The translations under genes and the position numbers were made by a program. This document shows, one piece after another, positions 52,357 to 63,246 of a stretch of DNA of 64,000 nt. Each line of letters starts with the position of its first letter. Within the stretch, counting starts at the first letter, position 1. A model generated the notes under the pieces. The model made no database searches and had not been told where the DNA came from. It saw only the letters and a program-made list of their open reading frames with translations. The DNA comes from Verrucomicrobiales bacterium (GTDB lineage: Bacteria > Verrucomicrobiota > Verrucomicrobiia > Verrucomicrobiales > DEV007): the NCBI GenBank assembly GCA_016795385.1, contig JAEUHI010000078.1, positions 1 through 64,000 on the forward strand, read 5' to 3'.

Positions 52357-52426
52357 AAAGTAGAAGCGGCGTCCCGCCGCTTGGATCGTGAACCGTAAAA
52401 AAGCGGCGGGACGCCGCTTCTACTTT
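52357..52426 (-). repeat. Perfect 26-bp inverted repeat filling the hisD upstream gap
   Basis: Arms 52357-52382 and 52401-52426 are perfect inverse copies, each starting AAAGTAGAAGCGGCGTCCCG and each containing its own 8-bp hairpin (AAGCGGCG-tcc-CGCCGCTT). The 18-base loop is 52383-52400. The left end is adjacent to the hisD start and the right end provides the first base of the TAA stop of the methyltransferase gene, so the element makes up essentially the whole intergenic region. Confidence 0.9.
52396..52419 (-). terminator. Possible rho-independent terminator of the methyltransferase gene
   Basis: On the minus strand the arm of the repeat just after the methyltransferase stop gives an 8-bp GC-rich hairpin (AAGCGGCG-tcc-CGCCGCTT) followed directly by TTTT, the layout of an intrinsic terminator. 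If it works, hisD needs its own promoter, for which only about 40 bases remain. Confidence 0.5.
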
Positions 52427-53292
52427 TACTCAACAATGATTCGGAGCGTTTTCAAATAGTCATCTCCCCCAAACTCGGGCGGCATGGGAGGGGCTTCGTG
52501 GGAAAGAACGCGCCTCCGCCGCGCCCGGATGCCCGCGAAGACATCCTTTTCAAACTGGGCCGCGGAGAGACGGTGGGTGTTCGCACAACACAGCAGCCAG
52601 CCGCCCGGTTCGAGCAGGGTGACGGCGAGGCCCGCGAGATCGGCGTAGTCGCGGTCGGTGCGGAAGGTGTCCTTGCCGCTCCGCGAAAAGGTCGGCGGAT
52701 CGAGGACGATGCCGTGAAAGGTCCGCCCCTGGCGGGCAAAGGTCCGCAGCCAGCCGATCGCGTCGCCTTTCACGCCATGGTGACCGGAACGCTCGAGGCC
52801 GTTGAGGGCGAAGTTGTCCCAGGTCCAATCGAGATAGGTGCCGGAGAGGTCGGCCGTCGTGGTCTCGGCTCCCGATCGCGCCGCCATCACCGAAAATCCG
52901 CCGGTATAGGCGAAGGTATTGAGGACGCGCTCACCCGGCTTCACCTGTTCCCCGACCCAGCGCCGGTTGAGGCGTTGATCGGTGAAAATGCCGCAGGAGT
53001 AGCCCGCCGCGAAGTCGATCCAGAAGGAGGCTCCGTTTTCCCGCACCGCAAAGCGCTCCGTCACCTCCTCGCCCCCGATCCTGACCGGAGCCGTCGCCGC
53101 GGCCTTGTCGCGGGGACGCCAGTAGATCGAGGTGGCGACGCCCTCGGCGAGCGACGTAAGAGATCCCGGAAACTCCGCCTCGCGCGTCTGCACGAGCCAG
53201 CGACCGTCGAAGTGATCGACCCACAGATCCGCCCGCGCCTCGTGGAGGATGCGCCAGGCCGTCGTGTCGGGGGGGGCGGGGAAAAGGGTCAT
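52426..53292 (-). CDS. Class I SAM-dependent rRNA methyltransferase (RlmI-like)
   Basis: 288 residues. It resembles the catalytic part of RlmI/RlmK-type 23S rRNA cytosine-C5 methyltransferases without the N-terminal PUA domain: FTDQRLNRRWVGEQVKPGER, LNTFAYTGGFSVMAARSGA (SAM motif I), TTADLSGTYLDWTWDNFALNG, and the target-recognition FHGIVLDPPTFSRSGKDTFR (DPPxF). A catalytic Cys candidate is in LLCCANTHRLSAAQF. It methylates an RNA or possibly another nucleophile in the cytoplasm; precise target unproved. The stop codon is shared with the inverted repeat that separates it from hisD. Confidence 0.88.
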   Translation of the reverse strand: MTLFPAPPDTTAWRILHEARADLWVDHFDGRWLVQTREAEFPGSLTSLAEGVATSIYWRPRDKAAATAPVRIGGEEVTERFAVRENGASFWIDFAAGYSCGIFTDQRLNRRWVGEQVKPGERVLNTFAYTGGFSVMAARSGAETTTADLSGTYLDWTWDNFALNGLERSGHHGVKGDAIGWLRTFARQGRTFHGIVLDPPTFSRSGKDTFRTDRDYADLAGLAVTLLEPGGWLLCCANTHRLSAAQFEKDVFAGIRARRRRVLSHEAPPMPPEFGGDDYLKTLRIIVE

Positions 53293-53301
53293 GGGTCAAA
53301 A

Positions 53302-53390
53302 ACTCTTACTCTTACCTCATACTCATACTCCTACTCAAATGGCGGATCGGACCGTGAGTATGAGTAAGAGGTAAGAGTATGAGTAGGAGG
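53302..53390. repeat. TACTCN/GAGTAN hexamer inverted repeat
   Basis: The left arm 53302-53336 consists of units like ACTCTT, ACTCAT and ACTCCT; the right arm 53356-53390 consists of the inverse GAGTAT, GAGTAA and GAGTAG units, separated by 19 bases that include a short GC-rich patch (GGCGGATCGG). Together they form an imperfect hairpin of about 35-base arms. It fills the divergent gap between the methyltransferase and phosphomutase genes. Confidence 0.75.
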
Positions 53391-53472
53391 AAACAAAAGA
53401 GAGTGAGTTTTTCACCGCGAAACGTTCCCGTAGGTTGCTTTTCCGAGGGGGCCTTTCTACCTTGGGGCATCC

Positions 53473-55428
53473 ATGAATCCCGCCCTGTCCGCCAAACTCG
53501 AGGCCGCCCTCGCCGCCGGAGACCTTCTCCAAAGCAGTTTCGACAACCTTTCCGAACTCCTCGCCGGATCGGTCAATCCGGTTTACGAGGCCTCGGTCGA
53601 ATGGCTTGCGAACGAAGGCCAGTGGAAGGAACTGAACAACCGCTTTTTCAAAAAACTCGCCTTTGGCACCGGCGGCCTGCGCGGACGCTCCATCGGTGAA
53701 ATCGTGACCCCGGCGGAGCGCGGCTCGGCCCTGGAAGGCGGACGGCCCGAACATCCCTGCGTCGGCACGGGCAACCTCAATTTCTACAATCTCACCCGCG
53801 CCACGCTCGGGCTTGTGCGCCATCTCCTCAAGGCCCACTCCGGTCCGGGCCGCCCCTCCATCGCGATCGCTCGCGACACGCGTTATTTCGGCAAGGAATT
53901 CGCCGACTGCGTCACCCGCGTCGCGATCGAGAACGGCTGCGACGTCTACCGCTTCATCGAGCCGCGCTCGACCCCGCATCTCAGCTTCGCCGTCCGCCAC
54001 CTCGGGACGACCGCGGGGATCGTCCTCACCGCGAGCCACAATCCGCCGCACGACAACGGCTACAAGGTCTACGGCAGCGATGGAGCCCAGATCGTCGAGC
54101 CCGAAGCCTCGGCCATCATCGCCCAAGTCAATGCCGTCAGCGGCGAGAGCTACGAGCCCCTCCCCGCCGAGCAACACGGCGTCATCCATGAACTGGGAGA
54201 GGAAATGGACGAAGTTTACCTCGCCCGGCTCGAGACCCTCCTCCTCGATCCCGCCCTCGTTCGTGCCCAGAGCGATCTGAAAATCGTCTTCACGAACATC
54301 CACGGCACCGGGGGCAAGATTTCGCCTACCATTCTCCGCCGCCTCGGTTTCACCTGCGAGACCGTCGCGGCCCAGGATGTCGAGGACGGCGCCTTCCCCA
54401 CCGTGAAATCGCCGAATCCGGAGAACGCCGAGGCCCTCCAGATGGGCGTCGATCAGGCCGAGGCGACCGGCGCCGATCTCGTCATCGGCACCGATCCCGA
54501 TGCCGACCGCATGGGCGTCGTCGTGCGCGACCAGCACGGCAAGATGACCCTGCTCACCGGCAACCAGATCGGTTCGCTCATGGCCTACTACCGGCTCCTC
54601 GCCTTCACCGAAAAAGGCGTCATCAACGAAACGAACCGCGACCACGCCGTGATCGTGAAGACCTTCGTCACGACCGAGCTCCAGACCGCCATCGCCGGGC
54701 ACTTCGGCGTCGGCGTCGTCAACACCCTGACCGGCTTCAAATACATCGGCGCGAAGTTGCGGAAGTACGAAAACGCGATCCCCGAAGACCTGCGCGCCGG
54801 TTACCGCCAGCTCCCCGATGCCGAGACGCGCGATCTGCGGCTGAATTACTCGCGCTTCTTCGTCTTCGGCGGCGAGGAGAGCTACGGCTATCTCGGGGCC
54901 GACTTCCTCCGCGACAAGGATGCGAACGGCGCCGTCGTCATGTTCGCCGAAGTCGCCGCCTTCGCGAAATCGAAAGGCATGACCTGCGTCGAGCTGCTCG
55001 ATGAGCTGTTTGTCAGGCACGGCGTCCACCTCGAGGGACAGCACGCCGAGACCCTCGCCGGAGCCGAAGGCGCCGCCCAGATCCAGAAGCTCGCCCTGAG
55101 CTACATCGAGAACCCTCCGACCGAAATCGATGGAGCCAAGGTCGCCCGCGTCCGCGATTTCGAGAATCAGTCTTTCACCGACGAGGAAGGCGATCCCATT
55201 CCGAAGGAGAAAATGGTATTCGTCGATCTCGAGGACGGCCGCGCCTTCGCGGTGCGCCCCTCCGGCACGGAGCCGAAGATCAAATTCTACCTCTACCAGC
55301 GGCCGAGGCCGGGACACGGCGGGATCGACCTGCCCGAGGAGCTCGCTTCGGCGAAAGCGATCGCGCAACAGTCGTTCGACTCGCTGAAGGCCGCGGTGGT
55401 GGCGGACATGCGGGCGAGGTTGGGGTGA
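53473..55428 (+). CDS. Phosphoglucomutase/phosphomannomutase family enzyme
   Basis: 651 residues, the longer type with an N-terminal helical segment. The active-site phosphoserine is Ser188 in GIVLTASHNPPHDNGYKVY, the magnesium loop is IGTDPDADRMGVVVRD, the sugar-binding loop is FFVFGGEESYGYLGAD, and the phosphate loop is AFAVRPSGTEPKIKFYLY, so all four alpha-D-phosphohexomutase elements are intact. It interconverts hexose 1- and 6-phosphates in the cytoplasm, linking glycolysis with glycogen and polysaccharide synthesis; GlgE elsewhere in the window makes a glycogen role plausible. An internal LFVRHG carries one copy of the overrepresented word described under findings. Confidence 0.95.
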   Translation: MNPALSAKLEAALAAGDLLQSSFDNLSELLAGSVNPVYEASVEWLANEGQWKELNNRFFKKLAFGTGGLRGRSIGEIVTPAERGSALEGGRPEHPCVGTGNLNFYNLTRATLGLVRHLLKAHSGPGRPSIAIARDTRYFGKEFADCVTRVAIENGCDVYRFIEPRSTPHLSFAVRHLGTTAGIVLTASHNPPHDNGYKVYGSDGAQIVEPEASAIIAQVNAVSGESYEPLPAEQHGVIHELGEEMDEVYLARLETLLLDPALVRAQSDLKIVFTNIHGTGGKISPTILRRLGFTCETVAAQDVEDGAFPTVKSPNPENAEALQMGVDQAEATGADLVIGTDPDADRMGVVVRDQHGKMTLLTGNQIGSLMAYYRLLAFTEKGVINETNRDHAVIVKTFVTTELQTAIAGHFGVGVVNTLTGFKYIGAKLRKYENAIPEDLRAGYRQLPDAETRDLRLNYSRFFVFGGEESYGYLGADFLRDKDANGAVVMFAEVAAFAKSKGMTCVELLDELFVRHGVHLEGQHAETLAGAEGAAQIQKLALSYIENPPTEIDGAKVARVRDFENQSFTDEEGDPIPKEKMVFVDLEDGRAFAVRPSGTEPKIKFYLYQRPRPGHGGIDLPEELASAKAIAQQSFDSLKAAVVADMRARLG

Positions 55429-55482
55429 GAAGCGTGCTTACGCGTGACGATCGTCATGCGGGCTGAAGCCCTAAAGGACTCC

Positions 55483-55932
55483 TCACCTCCCCATCGCCTC
55501 CTCCAGCGCCGGCACGAATGGCCGCGATCCGTCGTGATGACCGAGTCGTTCATCGAGCGCCTCGAGCCGCTGGATGAGATCGGCGACTTCCTTCCTTGCA
55601 TACGGTCCACCCGCCTCGGCGCAGAAGTGGGTGCGGCAACCGAAGGGCCGGTGTTCGTAGATGGTGCAGCGCCCGTTTGATCCGAGCAAGGGACAAGCCC
55701 CGTCGGGATGGGGCTTCACCGTCGAACGCCCCGAGGCCCGCACACCTTTCGCGGCGTAGAGCGCCTCGGCTTTTGTCACTTGCGGCGTCCGTCCCGTCAG
55801 CCGGAAGTGGCAACAGCCCGTGCGCAGGGTGCAATCACGATGGACCGGGCGCGCTTCGATCGCCGCGTAGATCGCGCGTAATTCGGCGACCGCGTCAGGA
55901 TCGAGTTCGGGGCGGGAGGGGCGGGGCATCAT
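55483..55932 (-). CDS. YkgJ-type cysteine-cluster protein
   Basis: 149 residues from ATG 55932 (MMPRPSRPEL). The cysteine cluster is in RDCTLRTGCCHFRLTG, then GACPLLGSNGRCTIYEHRPF and GCRTHFC, a pattern of six or more Cys typical of the YkgJ/UPF0153 zinc- or iron-binding family. The middle VTKAEALYAAKGV is the usual helical insert. Function of the family is uncertain; a metal-site role or Fe-S cluster is proposed. Cytoplasmic. Confidence 0.85.
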   Translation of the reverse strand: MMPRPSRPELDPDAVAELRAIYAAIEARPVHRDCTLRTGCCHFRLTGRTPQVTKAEALYAAKGVRASGRSTVKPHPDGACPLLGSNGRCTIYEHRPFGCRTHFCAEAGGPYARKEVADLIQRLEALDERLGHHDGSRPFVPALEEAMGR

Positions 55933-55986
55933 CCATGTCAGGCAAGACCTGTCACCTTCCACTCCACCCGATCGCCGTGTTTGCGA

Positions 55987-57120
55987 TCAATTCGAGAAGC
56001 CGACTTGACCGCGGGGAAAGCGGGGACTGTTCGGTTGCCCGCCGCTGGATCTGGGAATCACCCCGGTGCCCTCCAGCGCCACCGCATCGGAGACCGGGAC
56101 AGGGAGAGTCTCCTCCACCGGAATCTCTTCCGCAACCGTCTCCACCTCACTGGTCGGGATGACGCGTTTGTATTCCGAAACCGCGGTGACCGACAGCGTG
56201 GCACGGCGCAGACCTTTTCGCTGAGGGCGGAAACCGACCGACACACGCGTGGATTCACCGGGCTCGAGGACACCGCCGCGAGGCGAGGTCGAAGAGAACT
56301 CTTTCGCAGCAGGACCGGAGACCATCACCGCGAGGTCGGTCAGCGGAGTGTTACCGGTGTTGGTGATCGTCACCTCCTGATTTCTGGCGGAGCGCCTCAC
56401 TTTCGTAGTTGGAAAACGGGCTGGCTTCGACAACCGGATCTCGGGAGCGGGGACGAAGGGGATCACGACATAAGTGATCAGATATTCATCCTGCCCCGAG
56501 GCATAGGTCGGCTCCCCCGGCTCCGCGGCCTCGACCTCCGAACGGATCAGATAGGGAGGTCCGACCCGATAAGTGCCGGGGACAAACAGATAAAACGGCA
56601 CGTCATTCGCCGTCACGGAACCCGACCCGGTGATCGTGGTGCCGGGATAGGGGACTTCGACCTCGAATGTCCCGAGACACCAGTTCCCAGCGGGGAAAAC
56701 CACTTCGTCAAGGGGGACGGAAAATTGCGAAGTCGGCAGGAACAGGCCGCGCGTCTCATCCTCCGCCCCGAGGTTCACCCCGCTGTCGTCGAAGGTCAGG
56801 GAAAGTCCTTCAGGAAGCGGCAGGGAAAACTCACCCGCGGGCGACGGAGGTGACGGCTCAGCGGAATAGTTTGTGCGGGTGATTCCACTGAATGTGTTCA
56901 GAACTTCCTCGGAATTGAACTGGAAAGGCAAATCCTGCACGGTCGCAGTGCCGCTGAGGGAAATGCGGACCCCTCCGTTGGCGAGTTCCTGCACCGTTAC
57001 GGTGAGATCGCCTTCCGGGAAAGGGAGGAGAATACCAGCAGCCACGGGGGCAGCAGTCAGTAATCCAAATAATCCGGCGAGGGCACCCGCGGAAACGATG
57101 GATGAGAAACGTGATTTCAT
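55987..57120 (-). CDS. Secreted beta-rich protein with HYDIN/choice-of-anchor-D-like domain
   Basis: 377 residues from ATG 57120 with a signal peptide (FSSIVSAGALAGLFGLLTAAPVAA). The N-terminal half is a beta-sandwich (LLPFPEGDLTVTVQELANGG, LPLPEGLSLTFDDSGVNLGA). The C-terminal part NQEVTITNTGNTPLTDLAVM then GVLEPGESTRVSVGFRPQRKG resembles the abnormal-spindle/HYDIN or choice-of-anchor D domain common in secreted proteins of this phylum. No enzyme motif is present. Likely a cell-surface or extracellular structural protein. Confidence 0.75.
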   Translation of the reverse strand: MKSRFSSIVSAGALAGLFGLLTAAPVAAGILLPFPEGDLTVTVQELANGGVRISLSGTATVQDLPFQFNSEEVLNTFSGITRTNYSAEPSPPSPAGEFSLPLPEGLSLTFDDSGVNLGAEDETRGLFLPTSQFSVPLDEVVFPAGNWCLGTFEVEVPYPGTTITGSGSVTANDVPFYLFVPGTYRVGPPYLIRSEVEAAEPGEPTYASGQDEYLITYVVIPFVPAPEIRLSKPARFPTTKVRRSARNQEVTITNTGNTPLTDLAVMVSGPAAKEFSSTSPRGGVLEPGESTRVSVGFRPQRKGLRRATLSVTAVSEYKRVIPTSEVETVAEEIPVEETLPVPVSDAVALEGTGVIPRSSGGQPNSPRFPRGQVGFSN

Positions 57121-57256
57121 GCTGTGCACGGTGTTGAATGGTAAAAGCAGGAGCGTCTCAGAGGTTCCAGATTACGTCAATCATGGTAGGAACCCAAGAT
57201 CCGGATTCACGCGGATCCTGGAATTTCAGAAGCGTCGATTGCGGGAGCGCACGGAG

Positions 57257-59254
<1,998 letters not shown>

Positions 59255-59447
59255 GGCAAAAGACGGGTGGAATGAGACACCCGTCACAGCAATGGACTCG
59301 GTCGGGTGGGCCGGGAGGATACGCCTCTTTTGCAAAAGGGAAAGGGGAAGGTTTTACGAGGCGGCGATTCACGGGAGGCCCGGCGAAGAGGCGCAAACTC
59401 GCGAGGGACAAATCGCCCTTTCGCGGGAAATTTCCCGGAATCCGTCG

Positions 59448-61862
59448 ATGCTCCCGTCCACCCAGCTTCCCCGCTCCTTGCCGCGATTCATCCTCGCCGC
59501 GCTCCTCTTTTCCAGCCAGCTCCAGGCGGTCGAGCTCGAGGCCTATCTGAAGGAGCATTGCCTCCGCTGCCACGGCCCGGAGAAAGACAAAGGAGATTTC
59601 CGAATCGACACACTCTCGCGCGACTTCGCGTCGGGGGCGGATGCCGAACTGTGGTTCGAGGTCGTGACCCGCATCGGGGCCGGCGAAATGCCACCCGAAG
59701 AAGAGCCGCAGCCGCCCGCCGAAGTCTCGGACCAGGTCATGGAAAAGATCGCCGCCCTCATCCGCGAGGGCGAGAAGGCCCGCATGGCCAGCCGCGCGCC
59801 GGTCGATCATTTCCGCCTCAGCCGCGAGGAATACTCGCACACGATCTACGATCTGCTCGGAGTCCGCTACGATACCCGCGCCCCCGGTGCCTTCACCGAC
59901 GATCCCGACTGGCACGGATTCGAGCGGCTCGGCAGCGAGTTGTCGCTCTCGCCCTCGCACGTCGAAAAATACCTCAAGGCCGCGACCGAGATCATCGACC
60001 TCGCTTTTCCCGATACCGAACCGTTCCGGTTGAAAAACACCCGCGACGCCCTCGCGATCGATTGGCACAACGGCGACAAACGCAAGGAACTCGACGCCAT
60101 CGGCATCACCCCCCGCATCCGCATGCTGATCTGGCCGGGGCTGCAGCTCAGCTACCTGCGACCCGACGGCGGCTACCGCCAGTCCGCCGGGCTCTACCGC
60201 GCCCGTCTCCAGGTGAGCGGCCTCGCCCCCGAGGGCGGCCGTCCGCCGCATCTCGTGCTCTATTCCAAGGAGCTCGACCGCACCATCTTCGAAGCAGACG
60301 TTCTCGCTCCGGAGAAAGAGCCCGTCATCCTCGAATTCGAGACCTTTCTGCCCGCGGGACGCTACGACATCTCCATCAGCAATCCCGTGCCCGGCCCCTC
60401 GAACGCGCAACGCCCCGGCCGCGAGGGCGGATTCGTCTTCACCACCCTCGATGATCCGAAATCGCGCGCGCCCTGGCAGCGCAAAATGACCGACGATGAA
60501 GGGCAGCCGCTCTATCCCTTCCTCATCTTCGACTGGATCGAGTGGGAAGGCCCGCTCGAGCGTCCCGAAGATCTCAGGAAACGCGAGGGACTTTTTCCTG
60601 ACAAAGACGCCAATCCCGAGGCGGTGCGCGCCGCGCTCACCCGCTTCGCCGAGCGCGCCTGGCGGCGCCCCGTGACCGCCGGCGAGATCGCGCGCTACGA
60701 GGCCATCGTCGCCGCCGAGACCGCCGCCGGCTCCCCGTTCCGCGCCGCCTACAAAACCGCCCTCATCGGCCTGCTCGCCTCGAAGCATTTCGCCTACCTC
60801 GCCGAAGGCTCGCCGGGCGAACACCGAACGCAGCTGACCGGCAACGAACTCGCCTCGCGCCTCTCCTATTTCCTCTGGAGCTCGATGCCCGACGACACGC
60901 TCCGAGACGCGGCCCGCGACGGCTCGCTCACCACTCCGGAAGGCCTCCGTGCCCAGGTGCGCCGCATGATGGAGGATCCGCGCATCGCGCGTTTCACCGA
61001 GGCCTTCCCACGGCAGTGGCTGCACTTGAAAAAGGTCGGGATGTTTCCTCCTGATGAAAAGCTCTACCCCGACTACGACCGATGGCTTGAGACGAGTATG
61101 ATCAATGAGCCCATTGAGTTCTTTGCCCAAGTCTTCCGGCACGATCTGCCCCTCCCCGAATTCCTCGACAGCGACTGGACCATGCTGAATCCGCGTCTCG
61201 CCGCCCATTACGGCATCCCCGCTCCGAAGAGCGCGGATTTCGAAAAGGTCGCCTTGCTACCCGGGCATCGGCGCGGCGGTCTCCTCACCCAGGCCGCGAT
61301 CCTTTCGCTGACCTCCGACGGCACCCGGCATCGCCCCGTCCATCGCGGCGTGTGGCTTTCCGAAGTGATCCTCGGAAAGACGCCTCCTCCGCCGCCGCCG
61401 AACGTGCCCGCGATCGAGCCCAATCCCGTCACCGCCCCGAAGGCCACGATCCGGATGAAACTCGCCGCGCACAACACCGACGCGAATTGCGCCGCCTGTC
61501 ATGCGAAAATCGATCCGCTCGGCCTCGCCTTCGATCACTACGATGCCATCGGCCGCTGGCGCACCGAAGAAGTCGTCGCCGACGGCACCGGAGCCAATCC
61601 TCCCGTCGATGCCAGCGGTACACTGCCGGATGGCCGCGCCTTCAAGGATGCGGAGGAGTTCAAACAACTCCTCGGCTCCGATCCGGAGGTCTTCGCCCGC
61701 GCCTTCACCGAAAAGCTCGCCGTCTACGCCCTCCGCCGCGCCATGACCGTCGATGACCACGACGAACTCGACGCCCTCGTCGAACAATCGTCCTCCTCGC
61801 AACATCGCCTCCGCTCGCTCATCGAAGCCTTCATCGTTTCGGATCTTTTTCAATCCAGGTAA
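59448..61862 (+). CDS. DUF1587/DUF1592/DUF1588/DUF1585 cytochrome-type protein (module 3)
   Basis: 804 residues from ATG 59448 with a leader (LPRFILAALLFSSQLQA). A cytochrome-like motif CLRCH lies in LKEHCLRCHGPEKDKGDFRI. The DUF1587 segment is DHFRLSREEYSHTIYDLLGV; a central carbohydrate-binding-like region follows. DUF1592 is seen in ELASRLSYFLWSSMPDDTLR, DUF1588 in PLPEFLDSDWTMLNPRLAAH, and a second heme-like motif CAACH in NTDANCAACHAKIDPLGLAF belongs to the DUF1588 end. DUF1585 closes the protein (AVYALRRAMTVDDHDELDAL, IEAFIVSDLFQSR). This is the other major planctomycete/verrucomicrobial cytochrome architecture, normally paired with DUF1552, here 14 bp downstream. Exported; role unknown. 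Confidence 0.92.
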   Translation: MLPSTQLPRSLPRFILAALLFSSQLQAVELEAYLKEHCLRCHGPEKDKGDFRIDTLSRDFASGADAELWFEVVTRIGAGEMPPEEEPQPPAEVSDQVMEKIAALIREGEKARMASRAPVDHFRLSREEYSHTIYDLLGVRYDTRAPGAFTDDPDWHGFERLGSELSLSPSHVEKYLKAATEIIDLAFPDTEPFRLKNTRDALAIDWHNGDKRKELDAIGITPRIRMLIWPGLQLSYLRPDGGYRQSAGLYRARLQVSGLAPEGGRPPHLVLYSKELDRTIFEADVLAPEKEPVILEFETFLPAGRYDISISNPVPGPSNAQRPGREGGFVFTTLDDPKSRAPWQRKMTDDEGQPLYPFLIFDWIEWEGPLERPEDLRKREGLFPDKDANPEAVRAALTRFAERAWRRPVTAGEIARYEAIVAAETAAGSPFRAAYKTALIGLLASKHFAYLAEGSPGEHRTQLTGNELASRLSYFLWSSMPDDTLRDAARDGSLTTPEGLRAQVRRMMEDPRIARFTEAFPRQWLHLKKVGMFPPDEKLYPDYDRWLETSMINEPIEFFAQVFRHDLPLPEFLDSDWTMLNPRLAAHYGIPAPKSADFEKVALLPGHRRGGLLTQAAILSLTSDGTRHRPVHRGVWLSEVILGKTPPPPPPNVPAIEPNPVTAPKATIRMKLAAHNTDANCAACHAKIDPLGLAFDHYDAIGRWRTEEVVADGTGANPPVDASGTLPDGRAFKDAEEFKQLLGSDPEVFARAFTEKLAVYALRRAMTVDDHDELDALVEQSSSSQHRLRSLIEAFIVSDLFQSR

Positions 61863-61876
61863 CCCTCCCCTTTCCC

Positions 61877-63241
61877 ATGCCGACACGTCCCCTCAGCCGC
61901 CGCCATGTCCTCCGCGGACTCGGTGTTTCCATCGCCCTGCCGATGCTCGATTGCATGCGCCCTCTCCGCGCCGCCAAGTCCGGTGGACCCGCTCCCAAAA
62001 GGGCCGTCTTCATCTACCTGCCCAACGGCGTCAACACCCTCGACTACCAGATCCTCGAGAGTGGCAAAGACTACCGCTTCAGCAAATCGCTCGCGCCCCT
62101 TGAAAAACACCGCGCCCGCATCACTCCGATCTCCGGACTGCACCATCCCCACGGTCTCGGTCACCATCACAATTGCCAGAGCATCTGGCTGACCGGCGCC
62201 GAGATCGGGCAGGGCAAACGCAACAGCGTCTCGCTCGATCAACTCATCGCCGAAAAGACCGCACCCCACACCCGCTTCGCTTCGCTCGAACTCAGCGATA
62301 CCGGCCGCTCCCTCGCCTACAACCGCGACGGCATCTCCCTGCCCGCCGAGACGAAACCCTCCGAGGTCTTCAAACGCCTCTTCGAAGTCCCCGCCGGAGG
62401 CATCGAAAAGGAACGCGAGGCCCTCCGCCGCCGCGGCAGCGTCCTCGATGCCGTCCTCGACGAAGCCCGCTCGCTCGAAGGCAAGCTCGGGAACGAGGAC
62501 AAGGGCCGGCTCGACCAATACCTCACCGCCGTGCGCGAAGTCGAGATCCGCACCGAACGCGCCGACGGCTGGCTCGGCGTGCCCCGCCCGGAGGTCTCCG
62601 AAGCCGACCGCAGGAAGGTCACCCGCGAAGTCTCACAAAACAACCAACCCGGCGATTATTTCCGCGCCGTCTACGACCTCATCGTCCTCGCCTTCCAGAC
62701 CGATCTCACCCGCGTCGTCACCTTCAGCACCGGGGATGAGGGAAAAGGCCTGCCCGTGCCCGAGCTCGGCATCAACCAGACCCGCCACGCCCTCTCCCAC
62801 CACAACGGCGACCCCGACCAGCTCGCGCGCCTCACCCGGAGCGACGCCTTCAACTTCGAGCAATTCGCGTACTTCCTCGACCGCCTCGCCGCGATCGAGG
62901 ATCAAGAGGGTTCACTCCTCGACACGACCCTGTCTCTTTTCGGAAGCGGCATGGCCTACGGCCACAGCCATGGCAATGCGAACCTGCCCCTCGTCGTCGC
63001 CGGCGGGGAAAAGCTCGGCCTGCGCCACGGCTCGCACCTCGATTTCAACACCGGCCATTTCGACGGCTACGCCCTTGATGAAACCGGCAATCTGAAGACC
63101 TCGCATTACCAGCTCTGCTCGCGTCCCGCCAACAGCGACGCCCGCATGAGCAACCTCCTCCTCACCCTCGGCCAACGCCTCGATGTGGAGACGGAACAAT
63201 TCGGCGACAGTCTGAAGCCCTTGTCCGAAATCGTGTCGTGA
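61877..63241 (+). CDS. DUF1552 family protein with twin-arginine leader (module 3)
   Basis: 454 residues. The leader RPLSRRHVLRGLGVSIALPM has the twin-arginine motif. DUF1552 signatures are RAVFIYLPNGVNTLDYQILE, ITPISGLHHPHGLGHHHNCQ, SVSLDQLIAEKTAPHTRFAS and LSLFGSGMAYGHSHGNANLP, followed by LVVAGGEKLGLRHGSHLDFN. DUF1552 proteins share the sulfatase-like fold with DUF1501 and are the usual partner of the DUF1592 protein encoded upstream. Exported folded. Substrate unknown. Confidence 0.93.
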   Translation: MPTRPLSRRHVLRGLGVSIALPMLDCMRPLRAAKSGGPAPKRAVFIYLPNGVNTLDYQILESGKDYRFSKSLAPLEKHRARITPISGLHHPHGLGHHHNCQSIWLTGAEIGQGKRNSVSLDQLIAEKTAPHTRFASLELSDTGRSLAYNRDGISLPAETKPSEVFKRLFEVPAGGIEKEREALRRRGSVLDAVLDEARSLEGKLGNEDKGRLDQYLTAVREVEIRTERADGWLGVPRPEVSEADRRKVTREVSQNNQPGDYFRAVYDLIVLAFQTDLTRVVTFSTGDEGKGLPVPELGINQTRHALSHHNGDPDQLARLTRSDAFNFEQFAYFLDRLAAIEDQEGSLLDTTLSLFGSGMAYGHSHGNANLPLVVAGGEKLGLRHGSHLDFNTGHFDGYALDETGNLKTSHYQLCSRPANSDARMSNLLLTLGQRLDVETEQFGDSLKPLSEIVS

Positions 63242-63246
63242 CCAAG

